DNA from: Amycolatopsis acidiphila
GTDB taxonomy: Bacteria > Actinomycetota > Actinomycetes > Mycobacteriales > Pseudonocardiaceae
Length of the DNA stretch: 64,000 nucleotides
Direction: 5' to 3'
Assembly (NCBI RefSeq): GCF_021391495.1
Contig: NZ_CP090063.1
Location: forward strand, 6,200,001-6,264,000
How positions within the stretch are numbered: position 1 is the stretch's first letter; every line of letters begins with the position of its first letter. The notes under the pieces were generated by a model that saw nothing but the letters and a program-made list of their open reading frames with translations, did no database searches and was not told the DNA's origin. Of this stretch, positions 21,069-29,489 are shown piece by piece. Both the position numbers and the translations under genes were made by a program.

Positions 21069-21890
21069 ATGTGGTGGGGATGGGTGTTCGCCGTGGCCGC
21101 GGCCATGGCGTACGGGGTGGCGTCGGTGCTGCAGTCGGTCGCCGCGCGGGCGGTCGACGGGGGTGCGGGCGGGATCGACCCGCGGCTGCTCGTGCGCGTG
21201 TTCCGGCAGTGGCGCTACGTGCTCGGCACTGCCCTCGACGTGGTCGGGTTCCTCGCGCAGCTGGTCGCGTTGCGGGTGCTCCCGCTGTTCGCCGTACAGG
21301 CGGCACTGGCGGCGAGCCTCGCGGTGACGGCCGTCGCGGCGATCGCCATCGGCGCGCGGTTGCACGCGCGCGAGTGGGCCGCGGTGGTGCTCGTGTGCGC
21401 CGGGCTCGCGCTGCTCGGAGCGTCCGCGCAGGGCGAGGGGTCCGCTCCGGTCGGCTTCGGCTTCCACCTCGCGCTGCTGCTCGCGACGGCCGTGGTGGGC
21501 GTGGTCGGCGCGCTGGCCGGACGGGCGCCGGAGCGGGTGCGCAGTCCCGCGCTGGGCCTGGTCGCGGGACTGGAGTTCGCGCTGGTCGCGCTGGCCGGAC
21601 GGATCATTTCGACGCACAGCCTGGGCGCGCTCCTGAGCGACCCCGCGACGTACGCGGTCGCGATCGCCGGAGTGCTCGGGATGCTCTTCTACGCCTCGGC
21701 GCTGCAGCGGGGCAGTGTGACGACGGCGACGGCGCTGATGGTGGTCGGCGAGACCGTGCTGCCGTCGGTGGTCGGGGTGCTCGCCCTCGGCGACACCACG
21801 CGCCCCGGGTTCGCCGTCGTCGCGATCGCCGGGTTCGCACTCGCCGTCGCGGCCGCGCTCGCGCTGGCGAGGTTCGGCGAAGTGTCTTGA
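21069..21890 (+). CDS. DMT/EamA-like integral membrane protein
   Basis: 273 aa with nine or ten hydrophobic segments in two similar halves, as in the drug/metabolite transporter superfamily. The N-terminal WGWVFAVAAAMAYGVASVLQ is typical of the actinobacterial DMT branch also seen at 38654-39580. It starts 9 bp after the tetR stop and is probably cotranscribed with it. The substrate is unknown; export of a metabolite sensed by the TetR is a reasonable inference. Confidence 0.75.
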   Translation: MWWGWVFAVAAAMAYGVASVLQSVAARAVDGGAGGIDPRLLVRVFRQWRYVLGTALDVVGFLAQLVALRVLPLFAVQAALAASLAVTAVAAIAIGARLHAREWAAVVLVCAGLALLGASAQGEGSAPVGFGFHLALLLATAVVGVVGALAGRAPERVRSPALGLVAGLEFALVALAGRIISTHSLGALLSDPATYAVAIAGVLGMLFYASALQRGSVTTATALMVVGETVLPSVVGVLALGDTTRPGFAVVAIAGFALAVAAALALARFGEVS

Positions 21891-21923
21891 CCGCGCCTGT
21901 GCCTCACGCGCAGAATTAAACAC

Positions 21924-22649
21924 ATGACTAATTCAGCCGTCAGCGTGGACGGCCTCCGGGTGCGGCGGGGTGGCCGCGAGGTCGTGCGCGGGGTGAGCTT
22001 CGAGGTCGCGGCCGGCGCCGTGACCGGACTGCTCGGGCCGAGCGGCTGCGGCAAGACCACTGTCCTGCGCTCGATCGTCGGCGTGCAGGTCGTCGCGGGC
22101 GGCCGGGTGCAGGTGCTCGGTCATCCGGCGGGCAGCCCGCCGCTGCGCCGCAAGATCGGTTACGCCACCCAGAATCCCGCGGTCTACGCCGACCTGACGG
22201 TGACCGAGGCGCTGCGTTACTTCGCGGCAGTCCTGCGTGCCCCGGCGTCCGATGTGGACAAAGTGATCGACGCGGTGGGCCTGGGCCCGGAGGCGCACAG
22301 CCTCGTCGGCAACCTCTCCGGCGGGCAGCACACGCGCGCCAACCTCGCGGTGGCGTTGCTGGGCACGCCTGAGCTGCTGGTCCTCGACGAGCCCACCGTG
22401 GGGCTGGACCCGGTGCTGCGCGACTCGCTGTGGGAGCTGTTCCGGTCACTGGCCGCGACCGGCACCACCCTGCTGGTCTCGAGCCACGTGATGGACGAGG
22501 CCGCGCGCTGCGACCGGCTCCTGCTGATGCGCGACGGCCTGCTGCTGGCCGTGGACACCCCGGCCGGGCTGCGGGAACGCACCGGCTCGGCCGATCTGGA
22601 GCAGGCGTTCCTGCGCCTGATCCGCGAACAGGAGGCGGCGCGCTCATGA
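21924..22649 (+). CDS. ABC transporter ATP-binding protein
   Basis: 241 aa ATPase of an ABC-2 type exporter. Walker A is GPSGCGKTT, the signature is LSGGQHTR (the HT is unusual; most have QR or MR), Walker B is LLVLDEPTVGLD and the switch His lies in VSSHVMDEA. It is coupled to its permease by ATGA. The short upstream gap is AT-rich for this genome (AATTAAACAC before ATG) and has no Shine-Dalgarno, again suggesting leaderless expression. The substrate is unknown. Confidence 0.88.
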   Translation: MTNSAVSVDGLRVRRGGREVVRGVSFEVAAGAVTGLLGPSGCGKTTVLRSIVGVQVVAGGRVQVLGHPAGSPPLRRKIGYATQNPAVYADLTVTEALRYFAAVLRAPASDVDKVIDAVGLGPEAHSLVGNLSGGQHTRANLAVALLGTPELLVLDEPTVGLDPVLRDSLWELFRSLAATGTTLLVSSHVMDEAARCDRLLLMRDGLLLAVDTPAGLRERTGSADLEQAFLRLIREQEAARS

Positions 22650-23380
22650 ACCCCGCACTCGCACTGGCCACCGCCCGGCGGATCCTGACCCAGCTGCGGC
22701 ACGACCCGCGCACGGTCGTGATGCTGGTCGTCGTGCCGTCGCTGCTGATGGTGCTGCTGCGGTACGTGCTCGCCTCGCCGCGGCTGTTCAACGCCACCGC
22801 GCCCGCGCTGCTGGGCGTCTTCCCGTTCCTGATCATGTTCCTGGTCACCTCGATCACCACCCTGCGCGAACGCACGAGCGCGACCCTCGAACGACTGATG
22901 ACGATGCCGATCGGCCGGCTGGACCTGCTGTTCGGCTACGCACTGGCGTTCGGCGGCCTCGCCGTCCTGCAGGTCGGGGCGGCGACGGGCGTGTCGCTGG
23001 CGTGGCTCGACCTCGACATCCGCGGCTCGGTATGGCTGCTGCTGCTCATCGCGGTGCTCGACGCGTTGCTGGGGATGGCGCTCGGGCTGTTCGTGAGTGC
23101 CTTCGCCCGGACGGAGTTCCAGGCGATCCAGTTCATGCCGGTGTTCGTGCTGCCGCAGATCCTGCTGTGCGGGCTGTTCGCGGCCCGCGAGTCGATGGGC
23201 TGGGTGCTGCGCTGGCTGTCGAACGTGCTGCCGCTGTCCTACGCGGTGGAGGCGCTCGGCCGCGTCACCGGCTCGTCCACAGTGGACCTCGCGCTGGTGC
23301 GGGACCTGCTGGTCGTGGCCGGGTGCGCGCTGCTCGCGCTGGTGCTGGGCGCGGCGACGCTGCGCCGCCGGACGCCGTGA
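22646..23380 (+). CDS. ABC-2 type transporter permease
   Basis: 244 aa, six membrane segments, with the ABC-2 block TLERLMTMPIGRLDLLFGYA and QFMPVFVLPQILLCGLF. It pairs with the ATPase just upstream. A copy of TCCACAGTGGA (23276-23286) encodes Ser-Thr-Val-Asp within it. The system resembles antibiotic or lipid exporters (DrrAB-like), but nothing nearby defines the substrate. Confidence 0.87.
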   Translation: MNPALALATARRILTQLRHDPRTVVMLVVVPSLLMVLLRYVLASPRLFNATAPALLGVFPFLIMFLVTSITTLRERTSATLERLMTMPIGRLDLLFGYALAFGGLAVLQVGAATGVSLAWLDLDIRGSVWLLLLIAVLDALLGMALGLFVSAFARTEFQAIQFMPVFVLPQILLCGLFAARESMGWVLRWLSNVLPLSYAVEALGRVTGSSTVDLALVRDLLVVAGCALLALVLGAATLRRRTP

Positions 23381-23399
23381 TCGGCGCTACGGTGGCGCC

Positions 23400-23783
23400 A
23401 TGGCATCCGGGATCGATGTGCTGAAGGACGAGAAGTACGTGCTGCTGACCACGTACCGCAAGGACGGCACCCCCGTGCCGACGCCCGTCTGGGCGGCCAC
23501 GGACGGCGGCGAGCTGATGCTGTGGTCGGAGCGGAAGGCGGGCAAGGTCAAGCGCATCCGCCGGGACGGGACGGTGCGGGTCCAGGGCTGCGACCTTCGC
23601 GGGCGGCAGACGCACGGGCCCGAGGTGACAGGCACCGCGCGGTTGCTGGACGACGAGGGCACCGAGCGCGTGCGCCGCCTGATCGCCCGGAAGTACGGGC
23701 TCGTCGGGCGGGTGACGATGTTCTTCAGCCGCCTGCGCGGCCCGAAGGACCGCACCGTAGGCATCGCCGTCCGCGCCGCCTGA
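23400..23783 (+). CDS. PPOX-class F420-dependent oxidoreductase
   Basis: 127 aa, a single split-barrel FMN/F420-binding domain with LLTTYRKDGTPVPTPVWAA and LWSERKAGKVKRIRRDG, the pattern of actinobacterial Rv1155-like PPOX proteins. TACGGT sits exactly 6 nt before ATG (23388-23393), which suggests a leaderless transcript separate from the ABC genes that end 19 bp upstream. The substrate is unknown. Confidence 0.8.
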   Translation: MASGIDVLKDEKYVLLTTYRKDGTPVPTPVWAATDGGELMLWSERKAGKVKRIRRDGTVRVQGCDLRGRQTHGPEVTGTARLLDDEGTERVRRLIARKYGLVGRVTMFFSRLRGPKDRTVGIAVRAA

Positions 23784-23810
23784 CACCCCTCGCCGAGGGC
23801 GGGGGGTGTC
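23782..23810 (+). terminator. Terminator hairpin after the PPOX gene
   Basis: Perfect 8-bp arms GACACCCC (23782-23789) and GGGGTGTC (23803-23810) overlap the stop codon of the PPOX gene. No U-tract follows. Confidence 0.65.
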
Positions 23811-24463
23811 GGTCGGGGGCGTCGGGGCGGTGGGGGCGGTGGGGTGGCGGGGCTGGGTGGCTGGCGGCGGTGTGGCGGACGGCGGTGTGGCGGTTGATGG
23901 CCGGCGGGCGGCGGGCACGCGGCGAGGGCTGGCTGGGCGGCGGGCGTCGGGCACGCGGGCGGCTGGCGGGTGGCCGAAGGGGCCGCCGGCGGATGGCTCC
24001 CCAGCGAGCAGCCGGGCGGGCGGCAAGCGCCTGGCCGACGGCGGCAGGCACCCTGGCGGACGGTCACAGGCGGGCGTCCCAACAGCCCACGGTCAAGCGG
24101 CCGCGGACGTGCCAGCGAACAGCCGAGCAGGCGGCAGGCGTCCTAACGAACCGCGGCCAAGCGGCCCGCGGGCGTCCCAGCGACAGCCCAGCAGGCACCC
24201 TGGCGGACGGCCACAGGCGGGCGTCCAACAGCCCACGGTCAAGCGGCCGCGGACGTGCCAGCGAACAGCCCGGCAGGCGCCCTGACGGACGGCGACAGGC
24301 AGGCGCCAACGAACTGCGGACAAGCAACCGTGGGCGTCCAGCGAGCAGCCCAGCGAGCGCCTTAAGGACAGCGACAGGCAGGCCTGCGACCAAGCGGCCG
24401 TGGCCGGGACGTAGACCTCCCAGCGAACCAGCCCAGTCGACAGCCGCCCGGAGGCCGGCCGTC
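23811..24463. repeat. Gene-free, repeat-rich region before hisA
   Basis: About 650 bp with no convincing gene on either strand; open frames run through in several phases only because stop codons are rare. The first part is G-rich and degenerate. A segment of about 86 bp occurs twice, at 24044-24130 and 24191-24276 (period about 147 bp), with a few substitutions and a one-base length difference, and shorter relatives follow up to about 24,380. The single-base indel argues against a conserved coding frame. It separates the accessory insert from the hisA 3' end. Confidence 0.65.
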
Positions 24464-25195
24464 CTAGCGGACGGCGGCCAGGGCCTCGGGCAGGGTGAAC
24501 GCGCCCGCGTAGAGCGCCTTGCCGACGATCGAGCCCTCGACCCCGTCGCCGGACAGGGCCGCCAGCGCCCGCAGGTCGTCCAGGCTGGACACGCCGCCGG
24601 AGGCGATGACGGGCGCGTCGGTGCGGGCGGCGACCTCGCTGAGCAGCTCGATGTTCGGGCCCTTGAGCGTGCCGTCCTTGCTCACGTCGGTGACCACGTA
24701 GCGGGCGGCGCCGTCGCGGTCGAGCCGCTCCAGCACCTCCCACAGGTCGCCACCGTCCTGGGTCCAGCCGCGCGCGGCGAGCCGGTGCCCGGCGTCGGTG
24801 ATGCGCACGTCCAAGCCGATCGCGACGCGGTCGCCGTAGGTGGAGACGGCCTTCGCGGTCCACTCCGGGTCCTCGAGCGCGGCGGTGCCCAGGTTCACCC
24901 GGCGGGCTCCGGTGGCCAGCGCCGCTTCCAGTGACTGATCGTCACGGATCCCGCCGGAAAGCTCGACCTGCACGTCCAGCCGCGCGACCACGCGGGCCAG
25001 CAGCTCGCGGTTCGAGCCCTTGCCGAACGCGGCGTCGAGGTCGACCAGATGGATCCACTCCGCCCCGTCGCGCTGCCAGGCCAGGGCCGCGTCCAGCGGG
25101 TCCCCGTAGGAGGTCTCGGTACCGGCTTCACCCTGGACGAGCCGGACGGCCTGGCCGTCGGCCACGTCCACGGCGGGAAGGAGCGTGAAAGTCAC
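24464..25195 (-). CDS. priA: HisA/PriA isomerase, probably also doing the TrpF step
   Basis: Phosphoribosyl isomerase of histidine synthesis (ProFAR to PRFAR), 243 aa TIM barrel. Catalytic residues are Asp10 in [10 protein letters not shown] and the second Asp in [26 protein letters not shown] is a phosphate loop. In actinobacteria without trpF this enzyme is bifunctional (PriA), and no trpF is seen beside the trp genes here, so a dual role is likely but inferred. GTG at 25195 is chosen by family length and by the TATAGT 6 nt upstream. hisH ends 23 bp away. Confidence 0.93.
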   Translation of the reverse strand: MTFTLLPAVDVADGQAVRLVQGEAGTETSYGDPLDAALAWQRDGAEWIHLVDLDAAFGKGSNRELLARVVARLDVQVELSGGIRDDQSLEAALATGARRVNLGTAALEDPEWTAKAVSTYGDRVAIGLDVRITDAGHRLAARGWTQDGGDLWEVLERLDRDGAARYVVTDVSKDGTLKGPNIELLSEVAARTDAPVIASGGVSSLDDLRALAALSGDGVEGSIVGKALYAGAFTLPEALAAVR

Positions 25196-25207
25196 GCGGT
25201 CACTATA
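25196..25207 (-). promoter_or_regulatory. Leaderless -10 element for hisA/priA
   Basis: TATAGT (25207-25202, minus strand) followed by 6 nt and the GTG start. No Shine-Dalgarno is visible. A good -35 was not found. Confidence 0.5.
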
Positions 25208-25218
25208 GGTGAGCCCTG

Positions 25219-25848
25219 TCAGAGGGTGCGCAGCCAGTTCTCCAGCAGGTGAGCCCCCGCATCGCCCGACTTCTCCGGGTGGAACTGGGTGGCCCACAAC
25301 GCGCCGTTCTCCGCCGCGGCGACGAAATCCTCGCCGTGGTGGGCCCAGGTGACCTTGGGCTGCTGCCCGGGCAGGCCGGAGTCGAGCTCCCACTTGCGGG
25401 CGGCGTAGGAGTGCACGAAGTAGAAGCGGGCGTCAGAGTCCAGGCCGGCGAACAGCTGCGAGCCCTCCGGGGCCCGCACGGTGTTCCAGCCCATGTGCGG
25501 CACGACGTCCGCGTGCAGGCGGTCGACGGTGCCGGGCCACTCTCCGGTGCCCTTCGACTCCACGCCGTGCTCGACCCCGCGCTCGAAGAGGATCTGCATG
25601 CCGACACAGATGCCGAGCACCGGGCGGCCGCCGGCGAGCCGGGTGCCGATGATCTTCTCGCCACCCACCGAGAGCAGCCCCTCGATGCAGGCGGCGAACG
25701 CGCCCACGCCGGGCACGACCAGGCCGTCGGCCTCCAGCGCCGCATGCGGGTCCGCGGTCACCTCGACCTCGGCGCCGACGCGCTGCACGGCACGTTCGGC
25801 GGAGCGAAGGTTCCCGGAACCGTAATCCAAAATCACGACGCGAGTCAC
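25219..25848 (-). CDS. hisH: Imidazole glycerol phosphate synthase, glutaminase subunit
   Basis: Class I glutamine amidotransferase that feeds ammonia to HisF. 209 aa; nucleophile Cys81 in GICVGMQ, and the His/Glu of the triad in TQFHPEKS. The oxyanion region PGVGAF is typical. GTG at 25848 is preceded by TAAACT and a 6-nt spacer, with no Shine-Dalgarno. It starts the hisH-hisA block, which is separated from hisB by about 9 kb of unrelated genes. Confidence 0.95.
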   Translation of the reverse strand: MTRVVILDYGSGNLRSAERAVQRVGAEVEVTADPHAALEADGLVVPGVGAFAACIEGLLSVGGEKIIGTRLAGGRPVLGICVGMQILFERGVEHGVESKGTGEWPGTVDRLHADVVPHMGWNTVRAPEGSQLFAGLDSDARFYFVHSYAARKWELDSGLPGQQPKVTWAHHGEDFVAAAENGALWATQFHPEKSGDAGAHLLENWLRTL

Positions 25849-25860
25849 GACACCAGTTTA
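25849..25860 (-). promoter_or_regulatory. Leaderless -10 element for hisH
   Basis: TAAACT (25860-25855, minus strand), then GGTGTC, then the GTG start of hisH. Same geometry as at hisD, hisA and hisF. Confidence 0.5.
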
Positions 25861-25960
25861 GGGTGGATGGCCAACGGCTTCCAACGACACCGAAAGTCCC
25901 GTTTGAACTCTCCCGTGTACGGGAATGATTTCCGCTGGGAGGCAGGCAAAGGGAGTGACA

Positions 25961-26341
25961 ATGCCGTCGCAGAGCAGTTCGACGATGCGCCCCGGCCTCG
26001 AGGGCCGGGCCGCACCTGCCCGAAGAATCATCACACTGGCCGGTGAGCTCGCCGACGAGCTCGCCCATTTCGACGCCGACGAGCTGGAGGCGGCCGAGCT
26101 GCGCGGGCTGATGCGCGGGATGACCGGCACCGCCTCGGCGCTCACCCGGATCCTCGACCAGTTGCGCGAGTGCCCGACGCTCACCCAGCCCGAGAACGAG
26201 CTGGGGCTGGCGGCGCACCAGACGGTGCGCAGCGAGCTGGAGCAGGCAGCCGCCGCGGCCGAGGATCTGCGGGTGACCGCCGAGTCGTTGTGCCGGCTGT
26301 TGCCCGCGGACGCACTCACCCGGGCCGGCCTGACACCCTGA
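25961..26341 (+). CDS. Helical protein of unknown function
   Basis: 126 aa. After a Ser/Arg-rich N-terminus it is helical and rich in Ala/Leu/Glu, with no membrane segment or known motif. ATG at 25961 follows AAAGGGAG at 6 nt. It lies divergent to hisH, on the edge of the accessory insert, and convergent with the transketolase genes. A regulatory or structural role cannot be judged. Confidence 0.6.
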   Translation: MPSQSSSTMRPGLEGRAAPARRIITLAGELADELAHFDADELEAAELRGLMRGMTGTASALTRILDQLRECPTLTQPENELGLAAHQTVRSELEQAAAAAEDLRVTAESLCRLLPADALTRAGLTP

Positions 26342-26425
26342 GCTCGCGCGGGGTGCTGGCGCCAGTTGCCTCAGCCCTGCCTTTCGCGCGTCCCGTGTTC
26401 GAACGGTCCGTACTCGTACTGCTAC

Positions 26426-27325
26426 TCAGCGCTCGGCTCGGTCGTAGAAATCCTTCAGCGCGAATGTGAGGCCGGGGACGTCCAGCCCGTGCGCCGCGTC
26501 ATGGTCGGCGGGCGTGCCGTAGAGCCGGACCTCGGCGTCCCGCCGGACGCCCAGCGAAAGCAGTCTGTGCGGTAGGTCGGCAAGCGCCTCCGTTACGTGG
26601 TGGGCGGAGGTGCCGGCCAGGTACGGCTCGACCAGCACCACGTCGGCGGACTCCCCGATCGCCGCCCGCAGAGCCTTCCCGTCGAAGGGACGGATCGTGT
26701 TCGCGTAGAGCACTGTCACGTCGAGGCCCTCGGTCGCGGGCAGCACGCGGTCCAGCACCGGCCCGACAGCCAGCACCACGCCGCGCCGCCCGTCCCGCAG
26801 CGTCTGGAAGCCCACGCCCAGATGTGGATGGGCGTTCGCCTGCACGCTCAGGCGCAGGTAGACGCTGCAGTCGCCGGGCAACGACTCGAGCAGCAGCCGC
26901 CGCGCCTCGGCCGGGTGGCCCGGGACGTACACGGTCCAGCCCGGCACCGTGTCCAGCAGCGCCACGTCGGCCGGCGACTGGTGCGTGCGGCCCGCGTACG
27001 ACATGTCGTACGACGCGCCCGCGGACACGAGCACCGCGCCGACGCCCTGGTGCGTCAGGTCGAGCTTCACCTGCTCGTAGGGTCGTTCCACGAGGAACGG
27101 CGGGAACGAATGCGCCACCGGGCGCATTCCGGTCAGCGCCAGCCCCCCGGTCACGCCGATGAGCGTCTGCTCCCGGATCCCGACGTTGAGCACCCGGTCC
27201 GGATGCCGTCGCTGCGCCCGGGCCATGGACGCCGCGGAGATGTCGGCGAGCACCAGCACCAGCCGTGGGTCCGCCGCCAGCGCATCGTCCATTGTGGATA
27301 GAAAAGTCTCCCGCATGTCGGCCAC
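26426..27325 (-). CDS. Split transketolase, C-terminal subunit
   Basis: 299 aa covering the pyrimidine-binding and C-terminal domains of transketolase. The activating glutamate is in NVGIREQTLIG; GASYDMSYAGRTHQSPADVALL and the C-terminal NTIRPFDGKAL block follow the DXPS/transketolase pattern. GTG at 27325 lies 3 bp after the stop of the N-terminal subunit, so the two form a heteromeric enzyme. Small split transketolases of this type often act in sugar catabolism rather than the central pentose pathway. The donor sugar is unknown. Confidence 0.85.
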   Translation of the reverse strand: MADMRETFLSTMDDALAADPRLVLVLADISAASMARAQRRHPDRVLNVGIREQTLIGVTGGLALTGMRPVAHSFPPFLVERPYEQVKLDLTHQGVGAVLVSAGASYDMSYAGRTHQSPADVALLDTVPGWTVYVPGHPAEARRLLLESLPGDCSVYLRLSVQANAHPHLGVGFQTLRDGRRGVVLAVGPVLDRVLPATEGLDVTVLYANTIRPFDGKALRAAIGESADVVLVEPYLAGTSAHHVTEALADLPHRLLSLGVRRDAEVRLYGTPADHDAAHGLDVPGLTFALKDFYDRAER

Positions 27326-27328
27326 GGC

Positions 27329-28015
27329 TCAACGCTCCTTCGGCTCGACGACGGCCACCACGCACAGCGGTTGCGCGGGATGCGGCGTGGTCAAGGCGTC
27401 ATAGAGCGCGTCGTGGTCACGGCCGTCGACCCTGCGGGTGGCCCAGCCTTCGACGGCGAACCGGCGCTCGATCCCGCCGGGCCAGCCGTGGGTGGCCGAC
27501 GAGTTGTCGATCACGACCGCGGTCAGCCGATCCATCGCCGCCCTGCCCGCGAGTGCGATCGCCTCGGCGTTCGACCCCTCGTCGAGTTCGGCGTCGCCGA
27601 CGAGCACCACCACCTTCGCGTCGGTGATCCGCTGCGCGCGCAGCCCGAAGACCGTGCCGACCGCGAGCGCCAGCCCGTGGCCGAGCGAGCCGCTCGAGAT
27701 CTCCACGCCAGGCACGCGCATCCGGTCCGGGTGCATGCCAAGGCGGGAGCCGACCGAGGTCCAGTCGTCGAGTTCGTCCGGGTCGAGGAAGCCCTTCGCG
27801 GCCAGCACCGCGTAGTAGGCCATCGGTCCGTGCCCCTTGGACAGCAGGAAACGGTCGCGCCGCGGGTCGTGCACCTTTTCCGGGGAGATGTCCAGCACGC
27901 GGTCGTAGAGCGCCCAGAGCACGTCCACAGTGGATCGAGCGGCCGCGGAGTGCTTCTCGTCCCCCGTCATCCGGGCGATCAGCGCGGACAGGTCCGGCTC
28001 GGTGGTGGTCGTCAT
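27329..28015 (-). CDS. Split transketolase, N-terminal (TPP-binding) subunit
   Basis: 228 aa with the thiamine-diphosphate domain: SKGHGPMAYYAVLA, SLGHGLALAVG and the TPP motif beginning GDAELDEGSNAEA and ending VVIDNS (GDG is replaced by GDA). ATG at 28015 directly faces soxR across a SoxR-type operator. A TTGACT hexamer (28052-28047, minus strand) with a long 19-bp spacer fits MerR-family promoters and would place the transcript start at or near the ATG. A copy of TCCACAGTGGA (27924-27934) encodes STVD. Confidence 0.87.
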   Translation of the reverse strand: MTTTTEPDLSALIARMTGDEKHSAAARSTVDVLWALYDRVLDISPEKVHDPRRDRFLLSKGHGPMAYYAVLAAKGFLDPDELDDWTSVGSRLGMHPDRMRVPGVEISSGSLGHGLALAVGTVFGLRAQRITDAKVVVLVGDAELDEGSNAEAIALAGRAAMDRLTAVVIDNSSATHGWPGGIERRFAVEGWATRRVDGRDHDALYDALTTPHPAQPLCVVAVVEPKER

Positions 28016-28030
28016 ACCGCCACGATGCAA

Positions 28031-28054
28031 CCTCGACTTAGGTTTAAGTCAAGG
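28031..28054. promoter_or_regulatory. SoxR-type operator between soxR and transketolase genes
   Basis: A 24-bp dyad: CCT-x-GACTTA, four bases, then TAAGTC-x-AGG. One pair is mismatched. It overlaps the possible 19-bp spacer of the transketolase promoter, the position MerR-family activators use to twist DNA. The arms differ in detail from the enterobacterial SoxR box (CCTCAAGTT/AACTTGAGG) but share CCT...AGG ends and the CTT/AAG core. Confidence 0.65.
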
Positions 28055-28068
28055 CTACTCTGGCGGAC

Positions 28069-28530
28069 GTGACCAAGCTTGCCGACCACCTCAGCATCGG
28101 ACAGGTCTCGGAACGCAGCGGAGTGCCACACACCGCGCTGCGATTCTACGAGGACCGCGGCCTGATCTCCTCCGAGCGGTCCGCCGGCAACCAGCGCCGT
28201 TACTCGCGCACCGTCTTGCGCCGGATCGCGTTCATCCGTGCGGCGCAGCGGGTGGGCCTGAGCCTGGAGGAGATCAGCGCGGCGCTGGCCACGCTGCCCA
28301 GGGACCATGCCCCGACGAAGGCGGATTGGGCGCGGTTGTCGCGGAACTGGCAGGACGAGCTGGACGCGCGGATCGACGCGCTGCAGCGGCTGCGCGACAG
28401 GCTCACCGGTTGTGTCGGCTGCGGTTGTCTCTCCCTTCGGATGTGCGGCCTCTACAACCAGGACGACCAGATGGCCCGCTTCGGCCCCGGCGCGCGCCTG
28501 CTCAAACCGGTGGTGGAGGGCGGCGCGTAG
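28069..28530 (+). CDS. soxR: Redox-sensing SoxR regulator (MerR family)
   Basis: 153 aa. MerR helix-turn-helix at 8-40 (SIGQVSERSGVPHTALRFYE), a dimerisation helix at about 85-112, then the [2Fe-2S] motif C-x2-C-x-C-x5-C at Cys115, Cys118, Cys120 and Cys126. This cysteine pattern is diagnostic for SoxR. In actinobacteria SoxR responds to redox-active compounds such as quinones. GTG at 28069 has TACTCT ending 7 nt upstream. It faces the split transketolase genes, which are its likely targets. Its 3' end overlaps the next, convergent gene by 29 bp. Confidence 0.93.
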   Translation: MTKLADHLSIGQVSERSGVPHTALRFYEDRGLISSERSAGNQRRYSRTVLRRIAFIRAAQRVGLSLEEISAALATLPRDHAPTKADWARLSRNWQDELDARIDALQRLRDRLTGCVGCGCLSLRMCGLYNQDDQMARFGPGARLLKPVVEGGA

Positions 28531-29431
28531 GGCGGCAGGGTCTGGTGGACCCTCGCCGGACGCCGGCGCAGGGTTGCGGCGGGGCGGCGTGTGGTTGGGG
28601 TAGGGCGGCGGCGGTTCGGTGCTGGGGGTTGTTGGGCGGTCGTGGCACGGTGGCGCTGGTTGGGCGTGGTGGGGTGGCGGTTTCGGGTGGGGTGGCGGCG
28701 GGCTGGCGTGGGGCGGTCGCGGCGGTTTCGGGTGGCGCGGTGGCGGCGGTTTCGGGTGGCGCGGTGGCGGCGGTTTCGGGTGGCGCGGTGGCGGCGGTTC
28801 GATGTGGCGGGGTAGCGGCGGGTGACCTTAATGGGGTTGCGGCGGTTTGGGGTGGTGGGACTGCGGCGGTTTCGTGTGCCGGGGTTGCGGCAGTTTCGGG
28901 TGGCGCGGTGGCGGCGGCTTGGCGTGGCGTGGTGGCGCCCGGTTGGCGTGGCGGGACTGCGGCGGTTTGGCGTGGCAGGGTCGCGCCGGTTTCGGGCGAC
29001 GTAGGCGCGGCGGTTGGGTGCGGTGGAGGGGCACCGGTTCGGAAGTGCTGGTCGTTCGGTGGTTGTGACGGGGGAACGTGCGAAGAAAGTGCGCCGGCTG
29101 GTTGTGGGGCGCCGTTGTGGGGTGGCTCGCGGTCGATCGGGTGTGGAGGGCGCGTCTCGGCCGGTCTTAGCTCGGTGTCGGACGGCGGGGCGGCGGCTGG
29201 GATATGGCGGCCACCGCCTGGTGGGGATTGTGCGGCGGCCATCGCGCAGTCGCAGCGGGCGGGGCTTTTCGCCACCGACGTCGCGCGGGGCGCACGGGCG
29301 TCGCGCCAGCGGAGGGTCCAGCGCAACGTGTTGTCACAGCCGAAATCTGCCAGCATCCGGGCCAGGTAACAGGGTAGGCATTCCCGCTCCAGCGGCGTAA
29401 TCCACTGGTCGCGCAAGGTTCCGTGTTGCAT
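28502..29431 (-). CDS. DUF2695-like protein with long Pro/Ala/Thr repeat tail
   Basis: 309 aa. Residues 1-60 resemble small DUF2695 proteins: ECLPCYLARMLADFGCDNTL, LRWTLRWRDARAPRAT and CDC, giving a cysteine pattern C-x2-C ... C ... C-x-C that could bind metal. From about 75 the protein is disordered and built of degenerate P/A/T/E units; PPETAATA occurs in tandem at about 211-238. ATG at 29431 follows GGGAGGAAGC, an excellent Shine-Dalgarno, which supports a real gene. It is divergent from kptA. DUF2695 assignment is from memory of the family pattern, without a search. No function is known. Confidence 0.6.
   Translation of the reverse strand: MQHGTLRDQWITPLERECLPCYLARMLADFGCDNTLRWTLRWRDARAPRATSVAKSPARCDCAMAAAQSPPGGGRHIPAAAPPSDTELRPAETRPPHPIDREPPHNGAPQPAGALSSHVPPSQPPNDQHFRTGAPPPHPTAAPTSPETGATLPRQTAAVPPRQPGATTPRQAAATAPPETAATPAHETAAVPPPQTAATPLRSPAATPPHRTAATAPPETAATAPPETAATAPPETAATAPRQPAATPPETATPPRPTSATVPRPPNNPQHRTAAALPQPHAAPPQPCAGVRRGSTRPCRPTRRPPPPV
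28717..28799. repeat. 24-bp tandem repeat encoding PPETAATA
   Basis: Units at 28717-28740 (one mismatch), 28741-28764 and 28765-28788 (identical) and a partial fourth. The period is a multiple of three and keeps the minus-strand frame of the DUF2695-like protein open. Confidence 0.9.
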
Positions 29432-29489
29432 GCTTCCTCCCAGGTTTCGTGTGGCTCCTGCTTACCAGCCGCACAGAGAGGAAGGCGAG

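Noticed and set aside
23811..24463. Long frames through the repeat region on both strands
   Set aside because: The duplicated segment carries a one-base indel, so no single frame is kept, and the peptides are low-complexity Arg/Pro/Gly without a start signal.
25196..25393. Longer N-terminus for hisA
   Set aside because: The extension is Arg-rich, overlaps hisH and is absent from the family; GTG at 25195 gives the standard length.
28531..29400. Plus-strand Trp/Gly/Arg-rich frames over the repeat region
   Set aside because: They are the antisense of the minus-strand repeat protein, which has a proper start, Shine-Dalgarno and a recognisable N-terminal domain.
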